Assembly: GCA_050633165.1 (NCBI GenBank)
Contig: JBOEFZ010000054.1
Location: forward strand, 1-40,684
Source: TMED27 sp050633165
Lineage (GTDB): Bacteria; Pseudomonadota; Alphaproteobacteria; Micavibrionales; Micavibrionaceae
Direction: 5' to 3'
DNA: 40,684 bases
The position numbers and the translations under genes were made by a program. The number at the start of each line of letters is the position of its first letter. The stretch's first letter is position 1. Below, piece by piece: positions 31,583 through 39,284 of the stretch. Under the pieces are notes generated by a model. That model made no database searches and was not told the origin of the DNA. It worked only from the letters and a program-made list of their open reading frames with translations.

Positions 31583-31614
31583 AGGCCGCGACTGCGGCCT
31601 GGCGATCATTCGCC
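31583..31614 (+). repeat. GACT-loop hairpin copy 3 with an abutting second hairpin
   Basis: AGGCCGC, loop GACT, GCGGCCT (31583-31600) is followed without a gap by GGCGA, loop TCAT, TCGCC (31601-31614). The zero-gap tandem arrangement is shared with the leuA leader copy. Stem sequences differ from the other copies but pairing is kept. Confidence 0.55.
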
Positions 31615-31654
31615 GAAGCCTTAGTGGTGTTTGAACGTTTTTATAAGGCCGCGC

Positions 31655-31688
31655 ACGAAGCGATACCAAAGGTATCGTTCGTTTTTTT
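31655..31688 (+). terminator. probable terminator of the rsh-era operon (bulged-G hairpin copy 3)
   Basis: Outer arms ACGAA/TTCGT, one bulged G, inner arms CGATACC/GGTATCG and loop AAA are followed by an uninterrupted T-run (31682-31688). This has the form of an intrinsic terminator 88 bases after the era stop. Its shape matches the bulged-G hairpins near rlmE and rpoZ, which lack T-runs. Confidence 0.65.
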
Positions 31689-31691
31689 AGG

Positions 31692-31717
31692 GCAAACAAA
31701 TCTTTGATTTGCTTTGC
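31692..31717 (-). repeat. bulged-G hairpin, copy 4 (opposite orientation)
   Basis: Read on the minus strand: outer arms GCAAA/TTTGC, one bulged G, inner arms CAAATC/GATTTG, loop AAA. It faces copy 3, 9 bases away. Compared with the rlmE and rpoZ copies, both the outer stem (A-T for G-C) and the inner stem have changed in a complementary way. Confidence 0.55.
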
Positions 31718-31751
31718 GGCCCGTCGCTCGTGCGACGCTTTTAATTCAACA

Positions 31752-31781
31752 TGTGGATAAAGAAAGTTTTTTTCATCCACA
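31752..31781. promoter_or_regulatory. inverted pair of DnaA-box-like sites upstream of gcrA
   Basis: TGTGGATAA (31752-31760) is a perfect inverse of the DnaA box TTATCCACA. TCATCCACA (31773-31781) matches it at 8 of 9 positions in the other orientation. They lie 114-143 bases before the gcrA ATG. In Caulobacter, DnaA activates gcrA transcription, so conserved regulation is plausible. Confidence 0.5.
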
Positions 31782-31894
31782 AGCTTGGCAAGTGATTCGC
31801 ACTCCTGCTATGGTGTCTTTATTCAGAGTTAAGCAGTTTTTATTATTTAATATCAAGGTTTTACCTTGTATTAGCATGTGGGAGATATAGTGCT

Positions 31895-32410
31895 ATGAGT
31901 TGGACTGACGATCGTGTTGCCCTTTTGAAAAAATTATGGGGTGAGGGCAAAACCGCCGCAGAAATCGCCAAAGAGCTCGGCGGCGTAACCCGCAACGCGG
32001 TGATCGGTAAGGCGCATCGCCTAAAACTCTCCAACCGTGTTTCCCCCATCCAGCAAAATAAAAAAGCCGCCGCGCCAAAGCAAAAAGCCGCGCCCGCACA
32101 AAATAACGAACGAAAAACGGTCAAGCCCCGTATCCCCGTTTATACCGAAGATGAAAATCGCGCCCGCGTACCGTTATCCGAGCTTAAGGCCGGTGAATGC
32201 CGCTGGCCCATTGGTGATCCGCGTGAAAAGAATTTCGGCTTTTGCGGCTGCAAGGCGCTTCCTGGCCTCCCCTATTGTATGGAGCATTCCCAGGTTGCCT
32301 ACCAACCCGCAACGCGCAACCGCATCATGAAAAACAACAAAACTACGGTTGAAACCGTCAGCGCGGAAGAGCTAGAAGCGGCGAAAAAAGCCGTTGCTGC
32401 GCAAAAATAA
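31895..32410 (+). CDS. gcrA: GcrA family cell-cycle regulator
   Basis: GcrA binds sigma-70 RNA polymerase and promoters with methylated GANTC sites, controlling cell-cycle genes in alphaproteobacteria. The 171-residue protein has the conserved N-terminal helix-turn-helix (MSWTDDRVALLKKLW, then TAAEIAKELGG and RNAVIGKAHRLKLS). A Lys/Ala-rich linker (about 50-75) leads to the C-terminal GcrA motif ECRWPIGDP with FCGCKALPGLPYCMEH. GGGAG lies 10 bases before the ATG. The partner methylase CcrM is not in the window. Candidate DnaA sites upstream suggest cell-cycle-timed expression. Confidence 0.95.
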   Translation: MSWTDDRVALLKKLWGEGKTAAEIAKELGGVTRNAVIGKAHRLKLSNRVSPIQQNKKAAAPKQKAAPAQNNERKTVKPRIPVYTEDENRARVPLSELKAGECRWPIGDPREKNFGFCGCKALPGLPYCMEHSQVAYQPATRNRIMKNNKTTVETVSAEELEAAKKAVAAQK

Positions 32411-32415
32411 GCCTT

Positions 32416-32472
32416 CCCCGTCATTGCGTGAATTGCATGGATGAGTCATGTAGCAAAAAATACGTGATGGGG
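32416..32472. terminator. weak hairpin between convergent gcrA and the cold-shock gene
   Basis: CCCCGTCA (32416-32423) can pair with TGATGGGG (32465-32472), with one G-T pair and a 41-base loop. It fills the gap between two converging stops. The large loop and absence of a T-run make it a weak terminator candidate. Confidence 0.3.
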
Positions 32473-32485
32473 GAGATTTTGACCC

Positions 32486-32992
32486 TTAGGAAACAATCTT
32501 AATATCAACCGCTTCGCGGCCTTTATCAACGCTTTTGAGGGTTACGCGCACGCGTTGTCCGGCCTCAAGCTCATCAACTTCGAGCTTATCGAGCAAGGTT
32601 TTATGGATGAACACATCTTTCATCCCGTCATCAGGAATGATGAAGCCAAAGCCTTTTTCGGGCTTATACCATTTTACAAGGCCGCTCATCGTCACTGTGC
32701 CGTCCTCTTCGTTCACCTCTTGCATCATATTGATGCTGCCTGGCTCGAGCACTTCGGTCACTGTGCCGACTTGCTTGCCCTTTGGCCCATCGAACAGCGT
32801 GCACATGAGCACCGCGCCCTCACCAAGGAAATGCAGGCCGGCCTCTTGCAACGTTGTAATATGCAAAAAGGCGTCATAGCTCTCATCCTCGGGCATTAGG
32901 AAACCAAAACCTTTGGTCCCGTTAAACCATTTCAGATACAGCTTTACCGGTTTTATATCTCCCTCGGGATGAGGTTGATTTTGCGTAGACAC
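32486..32992 (-). CDS. cold-shock protein with two CSD domains
   Basis: The 168-residue protein has two cold-shock (OB-fold, single-strand nucleic acid binding) domains. The first (about 15-80) has LKWFNGTKGFGFLMPEDESYDAFLH. The second (about 102-167) has LVKWYKPEKGFGFIIPDDG with VFIHKTLL. Both RNP1-like motifs are intact, with the first more divergent. Two-domain CSPs are common in alphaproteobacteria. I chose GTG 32992 because AAAGGA lies 9 bases upstream. The longest frame (from 33115) adds 41 residues that look like untranslated leader. It is divergent from fadD; the long leader could carry temperature control, which I cannot demonstrate. Confidence 0.9.
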   Translation of the reverse strand: MSTQNQPHPEGDIKPVKLYLKWFNGTKGFGFLMPEDESYDAFLHITTLQEAGLHFLGEGAVLMCTLFDGPKGKQVGTVTEVLEPGSINMMQEVNEEDGTVTMSGLVKWYKPEKGFGFIIPDDGMKDVFIHKTLLDKLEVDELEAGQRVRVTLKSVDKGREAVDIKIVS

Positions 32993-33179
32993 GTTAAAGT
33001 TTCCTTTGATTTCCCCAATGGAGCGACAGAACATCGCACACGAATCACTTATAGATTGCATGAATTTCGTCTTTAAATCCAGCAAGAATTTGCTATTTTT
33101 TATGCTACAATGCAATAAGACGCCGCTCGGATTCGTCTCAAATTAAAAAAAACACACTGCAATCAAGGGTTTTAAAGCA

Positions 33180-34871
33180 ATGAATCATACTCACCCGTGG
33201 CTGGAACATTATCCAGAAAAACCCGATTGGCACATGGCAATCGATGAACGCTCTATGATTGATGTGTTCGATGAAACTTGCGCGGCAAAACCTGATGCCA
33301 TCGCTATGAATTTTATGAGCGCAAAAAGCTGGGATTGGAAAGCGTTACAGGTGCAGGTCAATAAGCTCGCTAAGGGTTTGCAAAATGAGGGCGTTAAAAA
33401 AGGCGATAAAATCGGGATCTTCCTTCCTAACTGCCCGTATTTCGTTATTGCCTATTACGCTATTCTTAAAATCGGCGGTTGTGTTGTGAATTATAACCCG
33501 CTTTATGCGGAAGGCGAGCTTCGCCATCAGATCGAGGATAGCGATACCGATATTTTCATTACGATGGATCTGAAGCTATTGACCGATAAAGCGGTGAAAA
33601 TGCTTTCCGATACGCGTTTGAAAAAGCTGATTATCTGCTCTTTCACCGATATTTTGCCCTTCCCGAAAAACATCTTGTTTCCGATATTCAAGGCCAAGGA
33701 GAAGGCGAAGATAGCCTTCACAAAACGTATTTTATCCTATGATGATGTTACCAATAATGTGGGAGATTATGTACCGGCCGCGATTGATGTGAAAACCGAT
33801 CTTGCCATTTTGCAATATACCGGCGGGACAACGGGCGTGCCAAAGGGGGCGATGCTCACTCATCATAACATTTACGCCAATGCGGTGCAGGCCTATGCTA
33901 ACTTCCCCGCGCCCGAAGGCCGCCATGAAAAAATGCTCGCCATCTTGCCGTTTTTCCATGTGTTTTCCATGAGTGTTTGCATGAATATGGCGGTTCTGGC
34001 TGGGATGGAGATTGTTACCATCCCGCGGTTCGAGCTGGATGATGCGCTTAAGCTCATCCACAAACTCCGCCCCGATTATATGGCGGGGGTTCCGGCGATT
34101 TATAATGCGATTAACAATCACAAACGCTTGAAAAAATTCGATCTCTCTTCGCTGTCATATTGCATATCCGGCGGCGCGCCGCTGCCCGTTGAGGTTAAGA
34201 AGAAGTTCGAGGCTAAAACGGGATGCACGGTATTTGAAGGCTATGGCCTTACTGAATCCTCGCCCGTCGCATCGGTCAATCCGCCCTTTGGCGAGAATGT
34301 TGCCGGATCAATCGGCTTGCCCCTGCCGCAAACGATTATTGAGATTATCGATCGTGATGATAAGGAAACGCCGATGCCATTGGGGGAGCGCGGCGAGCTT
34401 TGCATTCGTGGGCCGCAGGTTATGAAGGGCTATTACAAAAAACCCGATGCCTCCGCCGATGTGTTGCGCAAGACGCCAGATGGGGATGTTCGCCTGCATA
34501 CCGGTGATGTCGCGATTATGGATGATCGCGGCTATGTCACAATTGTTGACCGGATCAAGGACCTCATCATCACCAACGGCTATAACGTTTATCCCCGCCA
34601 TGTCGAAGAAGCAATTTATGCGCATCCCAATGTCGAAGAATGTATCGTCGCGGGTATTCCGGATCAACAACGCGGGGAGATTGTGAAGGCCTGGATCAAG
34701 CTTAAAGATGATCGGGAATTAACGCCCGAGGATTTGAAGAATTTCCTATCCGATAAAATCTCCCGCATCGAAATGCCCAAACGTATAGAGTTTCGGGACG
34801 AACCTTTGCCGAAAACCATGATCGGGAAATTGAGCCGTAAGGATATTGTGGCCGAAGAGTTGAAGGGGTGA
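33180..34871 (+). CDS. fadD: long-chain fatty acid-CoA ligase
   Basis: AMP-forming ligase that activates fatty acids to acyl-CoA. The 563 residues have the P-loop-like AMP motif YTGGTTGVPKGAML, LPFFHVFSM, GYGLTESSPVAS, LHTGDVAIMDDRGY, the adenylation linker VDRIKDLIITNGYNVYP, and the C-terminal catalytic Lys in LPKTMIGKLSRKD. This pattern and length match FadD/LcfA rather than acetyl-CoA synthetase. Substrate chain length is not provable from sequence. It ends 2 bases from the pheT stop on the other strand, where GGGGT/ACCCC could form a small shared hairpin. Confidence 0.92.
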   Translation: MNHTHPWLEHYPEKPDWHMAIDERSMIDVFDETCAAKPDAIAMNFMSAKSWDWKALQVQVNKLAKGLQNEGVKKGDKIGIFLPNCPYFVIAYYAILKIGGCVVNYNPLYAEGELRHQIEDSDTDIFITMDLKLLTDKAVKMLSDTRLKKLIICSFTDILPFPKNILFPIFKAKEKAKIAFTKRILSYDDVTNNVGDYVPAAIDVKTDLAILQYTGGTTGVPKGAMLTHHNIYANAVQAYANFPAPEGRHEKMLAILPFFHVFSMSVCMNMAVLAGMEIVTIPRFELDDALKLIHKLRPDYMAGVPAIYNAINNHKRLKKFDLSSLSYCISGGAPLPVEVKKKFEAKTGCTVFEGYGLTESSPVASVNPPFGENVAGSIGLPLPQTIIEIIDRDDKETPMPLGERGELCIRGPQVMKGYYKKPDASADVLRKTPDGDVRLHTGDVAIMDDRGYVTIVDRIKDLIITNGYNVYPRHVEEAIYAHPNVEECIVAGIPDQQRGEIVKAWIKLKDDRELTPEDLKNFLSDKISRIEMPKRIEFRDEPLPKTMIGKLSRKDIVAEELKG

Positions 34872-34873
34872 AG

Positions 34874-37270
34874 TTACCCCCGCAGTACGCCGCCTGTTTT
34901 TTGTCCTACAATATCGATTACGCCCTGCATGAGTGTTTCAATTTGGTCGTCTTTTAGGCTCTCATCGATGGGTTGGATGGTGATGGAGAGGGCGAGGGAT
35001 TTTTTGCCGTCCTCTACGCCTTTGCCCTGATAAACATCGAAAATTTCAGCATTGGTGATGAGCTTTTTATCCGCAGCCATGGCGCTTTTGATAACGTCCT
35101 TTGCCGCAACGGATTCATCAACGATGAAGGCAAAATCGCGGGTGATGGCTTGTAGCGGAGGTAGTGTTAGGAAGGGTTTTTCTGTGCCCTTGCGTTTTGG
35201 CGTAGGGATGTTTTCGAGGAATATTTCAAAACCTACGACGGGGGCTTTTATATCCAATTCTTCGAGCACGGCGGGGTGAATTTCCCCGAATTGTGCGATG
35301 ATATTTTTCCCAAGGCGAAGCGCGCCGGAGCGTCCGGGGTGATAATAATCCGCCGCATCGCGCGTAATTTGCGCGGAGGCCGCCGGTGCGCCGCATGCTG
35401 CGAGCGCGGCCAGAGCATCGGCCTTGGCATCGTAAAGGTCAACGGCGCGGGTGGCGTTGGGATCGCTCCAATGGCGGGCGGCATTTGCGCCGCTGCGGAT
35501 TCCGGCGGCGATGGTGGCTTGGTCTTGGGGCTTTACACCGTGGAAGACAGGGCCAACCTCGGCAAGGGCAACATCGGCAAAGCCCTTTGCCGCGTTACGT
35601 TTTGCCGCGGCGATGAGGGTGGGAAGGATGCTCGGGCGCATGACATTCATCTCGGATGATATCGCATTTTGCAAGGTGAGCGCGGCGAGCGCATTGTCAT
35701 TCGCGCCAAAGGCAACGGCTTCGTTGCGGGAGATGAATGACCAGCTCACGCAGTCTTGTAATCCACGCGCCGCCATCGCGGATCGTGCCGCACGGGTTTT
35801 GGCGAGCAAGGGCGTTTCGGCTGCGGCTGGTGTCGCCGCGCCGCATGTGACGGAGACATTCGGGATATCATCAAACCCGACAATGCGGATAATTTCCTCA
35901 ACAATGTCCGCTTTGCCAAATACATCGCCGCGCCAGCTCGGGACTTTGATGTTTCTGCCTTCCAGTGTAAAACCGAGGCTTTCCAAAATCTCGCGCTGCT
36001 GCGCTTCGGCGACGGGGAGGCCGATGAGTTGCTCTACGTAATCGGGGGTGAAGGGGATTTGGCGATTAAGCTCCGGCGCTGCGCCGCATTCAACGATTTC
36101 GCTCGCTTCAGTTTGATCCGTAGCGCAAATTTCGAGGATGAGGGCGGTGGCAAGTTCTAACCCGCTACGTGTAAAGGCCGGATCAACACCGCGTTCAAAG
36201 CGGTAGCGTGCATCGGAAGATACGCCCAAATCACGCCCCGTACGGGCAATGCGGGTAGGTTCGAAATAGGCGGATTCGAGGAAGATGGCGGTGGTTGCTT
36301 CGTCCGCGCCGCTTGATACGCCGCCAACAATCCCGCCAAGGCCAAGCAAACCGGAATCATCGTAGATGCCGATTGATCCGTCATTCACGGTGTATGATTT
36401 GTCGTTAAGCCCGTCGAATTTTTCGCCGTCTTTGGTGGCGCGAACAGCAATATCACCGCTGAGTTTATCCGCATCATAGACATGCAATGGGCGAGCGTGA
36501 TCGAGGGTTAGGAAATTGGTGATATCCACCAGCGCGGAGATTGGGCGCAAGCCAACGGCCTTTAGCAAAGTTTGCAACCATTCCGGCGATGGGCCGTTTT
36601 TAAGGCCACGGATTTCCCGCCCCACAAAATGCGCGCAGCCTTCATCTTCAATGCTTACGGTGATGGCGGGTGCGAGAGTGGATTTTGCCGGCGTAATTTC
36701 AAGGGGCTTTAACGTTCCTAAACCTGCCGCTGCTAAATCCCGTGCGATGCCGTAAACGCCCGCGCAATCGGCGCGGTTGGGGGTGAGGGCGATGTCGATG
36801 ACCGGATCATCAAGGCCGAAAATCCCCGCCATTGGTGTGCCGATTTCATAAGAATCATCAAGCTCGATAATCCCCTTATGCTCATCCGACAATTCCATTT
36901 CTTTTTCGGATACCAACATGCCGCAGCTTTCGACACCGCGAATGCTTGCCTTCTTCAGCGTGAGATCCAAACCCGGAATATATGTTCCTTCGGGCGCGAA
37001 AATCCCCTTCATCCCCGCCCGTGCATTGGGCGCGCCACAGACGATTTGGTGCGTACCGCTCGCGGTTTTAACCGTGCAAACCTGTAACTTATCCGCGTCG
37101 GGATGTTTTTCCGCCGCCTCGACATAGGCGACGGTGAAGGGCGCATAGCGCGCCGCGTTATCGATGATCTCCTCAACCTCCAACCCGATCGCGGTAAGGG
37201 TTGTCGAGATTTCATCCAAAGATGCATCCGTATCCAAATATCGTTTAAGCCAGCTTAATGTAAATTTCAT
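34874..37270 (-). CDS. pheT: phenylalanyl-tRNA synthetase beta subunit
   Basis: Beta chain of the alpha2-beta2 enzyme that charges tRNA-Phe and edits Tyr-tRNA-Phe. The 798 residues follow bacterial PheT order. The N-terminal segment is MKFTLSWLKRYLDTDAS. An OB-type tRNA-binding domain (about 40-150, DKLQVCTVKTASGTHQIVCGAPN) precedes the B3/B4 editing domain (LVDITNFLTLDHARPLHVYDADK). The B5 domain and catalytic-like core (RIVGFDDIPNV) follow, then the C-terminal FDX-ACB domain (PLQAITRDFAFIVDE). It is 12 bases after pheS on the same strand, so one operon. Confidence 0.97.
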   Translation of the reverse strand: MKFTLSWLKRYLDTDASLDEISTTLTAIGLEVEEIIDNAARYAPFTVAYVEAAEKHPDADKLQVCTVKTASGTHQIVCGAPNARAGMKGIFAPEGTYIPGLDLTLKKASIRGVESCGMLVSEKEMELSDEHKGIIELDDSYEIGTPMAGIFGLDDPVIDIALTPNRADCAGVYGIARDLAAAGLGTLKPLEITPAKSTLAPAITVSIEDEGCAHFVGREIRGLKNGPSPEWLQTLLKAVGLRPISALVDITNFLTLDHARPLHVYDADKLSGDIAVRATKDGEKFDGLNDKSYTVNDGSIGIYDDSGLLGLGGIVGGVSSGADEATTAIFLESAYFEPTRIARTGRDLGVSSDARYRFERGVDPAFTRSGLELATALILEICATDQTEASEIVECGAAPELNRQIPFTPDYVEQLIGLPVAEAQQREILESLGFTLEGRNIKVPSWRGDVFGKADIVEEIIRIVGFDDIPNVSVTCGAATPAAAETPLLAKTRAARSAMAARGLQDCVSWSFISRNEAVAFGANDNALAALTLQNAISSEMNVMRPSILPTLIAAAKRNAAKGFADVALAEVGPVFHGVKPQDQATIAAGIRSGANAARHWSDPNATRAVDLYDAKADALAALAACGAPAASAQITRDAADYYHPGRSGALRLGKNIIAQFGEIHPAVLEELDIKAPVVGFEIFLENIPTPKRKGTEKPFLTLPPLQAITRDFAFIVDESVAAKDVIKSAMAADKKLITNAEIFDVYQGKGVEDGKKSLALSITIQPIDESLKDDQIETLMQGVIDIVGQKTGGVLRG

Positions 37271-37282
37271 GATTTTATCCTG

Positions 37283-38386
37283 TTATGCCGCATGCGCACT
37301 ATTGGGGCGTTTAAGCGCATCAAACCCGTAATGACCGAGCCAACGCGTGTCGCAGTCAAAGAATGTCCGTAGATCGGGGATACCGTATTTGAGCATCGTC
37401 GCGCGTTCAATCCCCATGCCGAAGGCAAAGCCCTGATACTCATCCGGATCAATGCCGCAATTTTTCAACACATTGGGATGCACCATGCCGGAGCCGAGAA
37501 TCTCCATCCATTGCTGTTCCTCGCCCTTTGGTGCGGCGCCGAGTTTTATGCCGCCATCGGGCTTTTTGGTATAGCCGATATCGACCTCCGCCCCCGGCTC
37601 GACGAAGGGGAAGAAAGACGGGCGGAAGCGTACGGGGAGGTCATCAAGGCCGAAAAAGCTACGTACAAAATCCGTGAGGCAGCCCTTAAGATGCGCCATG
37701 GTTACGCCCTTATCAACATACAGGCATTCCATCTGGTGGAACATCGGCGTGTGTGTTTGATCAAAGTCAGAGCGGTAAGTACGCCCGAAACAGATGGTTT
37801 TGATGGGCGGTTTATTGTCAATCATATGACGGATTTGCACCGATGATGTATGGGTGCGCAGGAGTTTCTTCGCGCGCTCGGCATCACTCTCATCGGGGTC
37901 GGTGGGCAGGAAGAATGTATCTTGCATCTCCCGCGCGGGATGCCCCGCCGGAAAATTAAGGGCGGTGAAATTATGCCAGTCATCCTCGATATCCGGTCCT
38001 TCGGCAACCTTGAAACCCATCGCGCCGAAAATGCTGACCAAGTCCTCGATGGTTTGGTTAATCGGGTGGATTGCGCCTTTACCCTCGGGGCGTGTATCGA
38101 GGGTGATATCCGCGATTTCGGTGGCGAGGCGGGCATCCATCTCTTGCTTTTTCAATGCGCGCTCTTGGGATTTGATGAGGTCAGCGATCTCGTCTTTGAG
38201 GATATTGAGCGCCTGCCCCGTCGTTTTGCGTTCCTCCGGCGACATACCGCCTAGCGTCTTCATCAACGCCGTAATCCGTCCCTTTTTCCCAAGGACAGTC
38301 ACACGGACATCATCCAACGCTTTTAGATCATTCGACGCGGTAATTTCCGCGCTCAACTCACTCTTTAATGCAGCAATATCAGTCAT
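37283..38386 (-). CDS. pheS: phenylalanyl-tRNA synthetase alpha subunit
   Basis: Catalytic chain of PheRS. The 367-residue protein has an N-terminal coiled coil (about 1-90). The class II core follows: HPAREMQDTFFL, motif 2 GRTYRSDFDQTHTPMFHQ, RPSFFPFVEPGAEVD, and motif 3 GFAFGMGIERATMLKYGI. I chose ATG 38386 (MTDIAALKSELSAEI) because it fits the usual PheS start; an ATG 7 codons upstream gives the longest frame. Neither has a good ribosome site. rplT, which often precedes pheS, is not here; the upstream neighbour is divergent rpsF. Confidence 0.96.
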   Translation of the reverse strand: MTDIAALKSELSAEITASNDLKALDDVRVTVLGKKGRITALMKTLGGMSPEERKTTGQALNILKDEIADLIKSQERALKKQEMDARLATEIADITLDTRPEGKGAIHPINQTIEDLVSIFGAMGFKVAEGPDIEDDWHNFTALNFPAGHPAREMQDTFFLPTDPDESDAERAKKLLRTHTSSVQIRHMIDNKPPIKTICFGRTYRSDFDQTHTPMFHQMECLYVDKGVTMAHLKGCLTDFVRSFFGLDDLPVRFRPSFFPFVEPGAEVDIGYTKKPDGGIKLGAAPKGEEQQWMEILGSGMVHPNVLKNCGIDPDEYQGFAFGMGIERATMLKYGIPDLRTFFDCDTRWLGHYGFDALKRPNSAHAA

Positions 38387-38478
38387 GAGGAGCTTTTTAA
38401 CATACAAGAGCGGAAAGGGGGAAGGGGTTTTATGCGCTATTATTCCGGCTTCAAACGTTGCAGGTGTTAAAAAAAATC

Positions 38479-38507
38479 TTGCTTTTTATTATGGGCTGCG
38501 CCATAAA
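38479..38507 (+). promoter_or_regulatory. candidate rpsF operon promoter
   Basis: A -35-like TTGCTT (38479-38484), a 17-base spacer and a -10-like CATAAA (38502-38507) lie about 73 bases before the rpsF ATG. The matches are imperfect. The leader after it may carry an S6:S18 autoregulatory site, but I see no clear copy of the known motif. Confidence 0.35.
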
Positions 38508-38579
38508 GCCTGCACATTGTTATATGTACCTCGCCGCTCGCATGGTGTGATCGGCTTAACCCGAGAGGAGAAAACGTAG

Positions 38580-38942
38580 ATGCCATTCTATGAAACCGTG
38601 TTTATTGCACGTCAGGATCTCACCGATAATCAGGTGAAAGACCTTACCGACCGCTTTACAAAAATCATTACAGATCAAGGCGGTAAAATTCTAAAGACCG
38701 AGCAATGGGGCCTTCGCACCCTTGCCTATAAAATCAATAAGAGCCGTAAGGGTCATTATACATTGATCGAATCCGAAGTTGCAGGGCCAGCGATTATCGA
38801 GCTTGAGCGTATTATGCGCCTTGACGAAGATGTGATGCGCGCTCTTACGATCCGTCTTGATGCGCCGAGCGAAGGCCCGTCCGCGATCCTTGGTGGTAAC
38901 GATCGATCCGATAAGAAATTTGATAAGAAGGAAGCAGCATAA
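38580..38942 (+). CDS. rpsF: 30S ribosomal protein S6
   Basis: Binds 16S rRNA with S18 in the platform of the small subunit. The 120 residues include the family core MPFYETVFIARQDL, TDRFTKIITDQGGKILKTEQWGLR with LAYKINKSRKGHYTLIE, and RLDEDVMRALTIRLD. A charged C-terminal extension (about 20 residues) is common in proteobacteria. GAGGAG precedes the ATG. Its stop codon shares one base with the rpsR start, so the S6-S18-L9 genes are translated together. Confidence 0.97.
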   Translation: MPFYETVFIARQDLTDNQVKDLTDRFTKIITDQGGKILKTEQWGLRTLAYKINKSRKGHYTLIESEVAGPAIIELERIMRLDEDVMRALTIRLDAPSEGPSAILGGNDRSDKKFDKKEAA

Positions 38943-39256
38943 TGTCAGCAGCAGAAGCCCCAACCGTAAAACGTCCATTTTTCCGTCGTAAAAAGACATG
39001 TCCTTTCACCGGCCCAAAGGCACCGGCGATTGACTGGAAAGATACACGCACTCTTGGCCGTTATATTTCCGAGCGCGGTAAAATCATCCCGAGCCGTATC
39101 ACTTCCGTTTCACAAAAGAAGCAGCGCGAGCTTTCCAAAGCGATCAAACGTGCCCGTTTTATGGCGTTGATGCCGTATGTGAATAACGAAGCCGAAGCGC
39201 CCCGCGCCCCGCGCAAGCCATATGGTGACAAACCATCTTACGGCGATCGTGGATAA
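38942..39256 (+). CDS. rpsR: 30S ribosomal protein S18
   Basis: The partner of S6 on the 30S platform. The 104-residue protein contains the S18 core KTCPFTGPKAPAIDWKD, then LGRYISERGKIIPSRITSVS and AIKRARFMALMPYV. S18 is usually 75-80 residues. Here a basic N-terminal extension (about 18 residues) and a C-terminal tail rich in Pro, Gly, Asp and Arg (EAEAPRAPRKPYGDKPSYG) add the difference. It is followed by rplI after 28 bases with its own AAGGAG. Confidence 0.97.
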   Translation: MSAAEAPTVKRPFFRRKKTCPFTGPKAPAIDWKDTRTLGRYISERGKIIPSRITSVSQKKQRELSKAIKRARFMALMPYVNNEAEAPRAPRKPYGDKPSYGDRG

Positions 39257-39284
39257 GCGATAAGCAATATAAGGAGAAGACAAA

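Larger units (their letters stand above)
31568..31894. other. 327-base era-gcrA intergenic region, rich in palindromes
   Basis: No credible gene. In order it holds: a GACT-loop hairpin (31583-31600); an abutting hairpin GGCGA/TCGCC (31601-31614); a bulged-G hairpin with a T-run (31655-31688); a second bulged-G hairpin in the opposite sense (31692-31717); CGTCGC/GCGACG (31722-31737); inverted DnaA-box-like sites (31752-31781); a GANTC site (31794-31798); and CAAGG/CCTTG (31854-31868). GGCCGC (31647-31652) and GCGGCC (31716-31721) can also pair and enclose the two bulged-G hairpins. Confidence 0.6.

Noticed and set aside
31580..31780. Minus-strand open frame of 66 codons between era and gcrA
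   Set aside because: It runs through at least four hairpins and the DnaA-box region, is Arg-rich with no recognisable domain, and has no ribosome site. Structure explains the sequence better than coding.
32993..33115. 41-residue N-terminal extension of the cold-shock protein
   Set aside because: There is no conserved domain in the extension, and a GTG with AAAGGA just upstream gives the normal start.
37854..38579. 241-codon plus-strand frame opposite pheS running to the rpsF start
   Set aside because: It covers the pheS coding strand in antisense and the rpsF promoter region, and no family is recognisable.
38508..38579. S6:S18-binding leader motif before rpsF
   Set aside because: I could not identify the conserved bulge sequence of that RNA motif; a covariance search would be needed to claim it.
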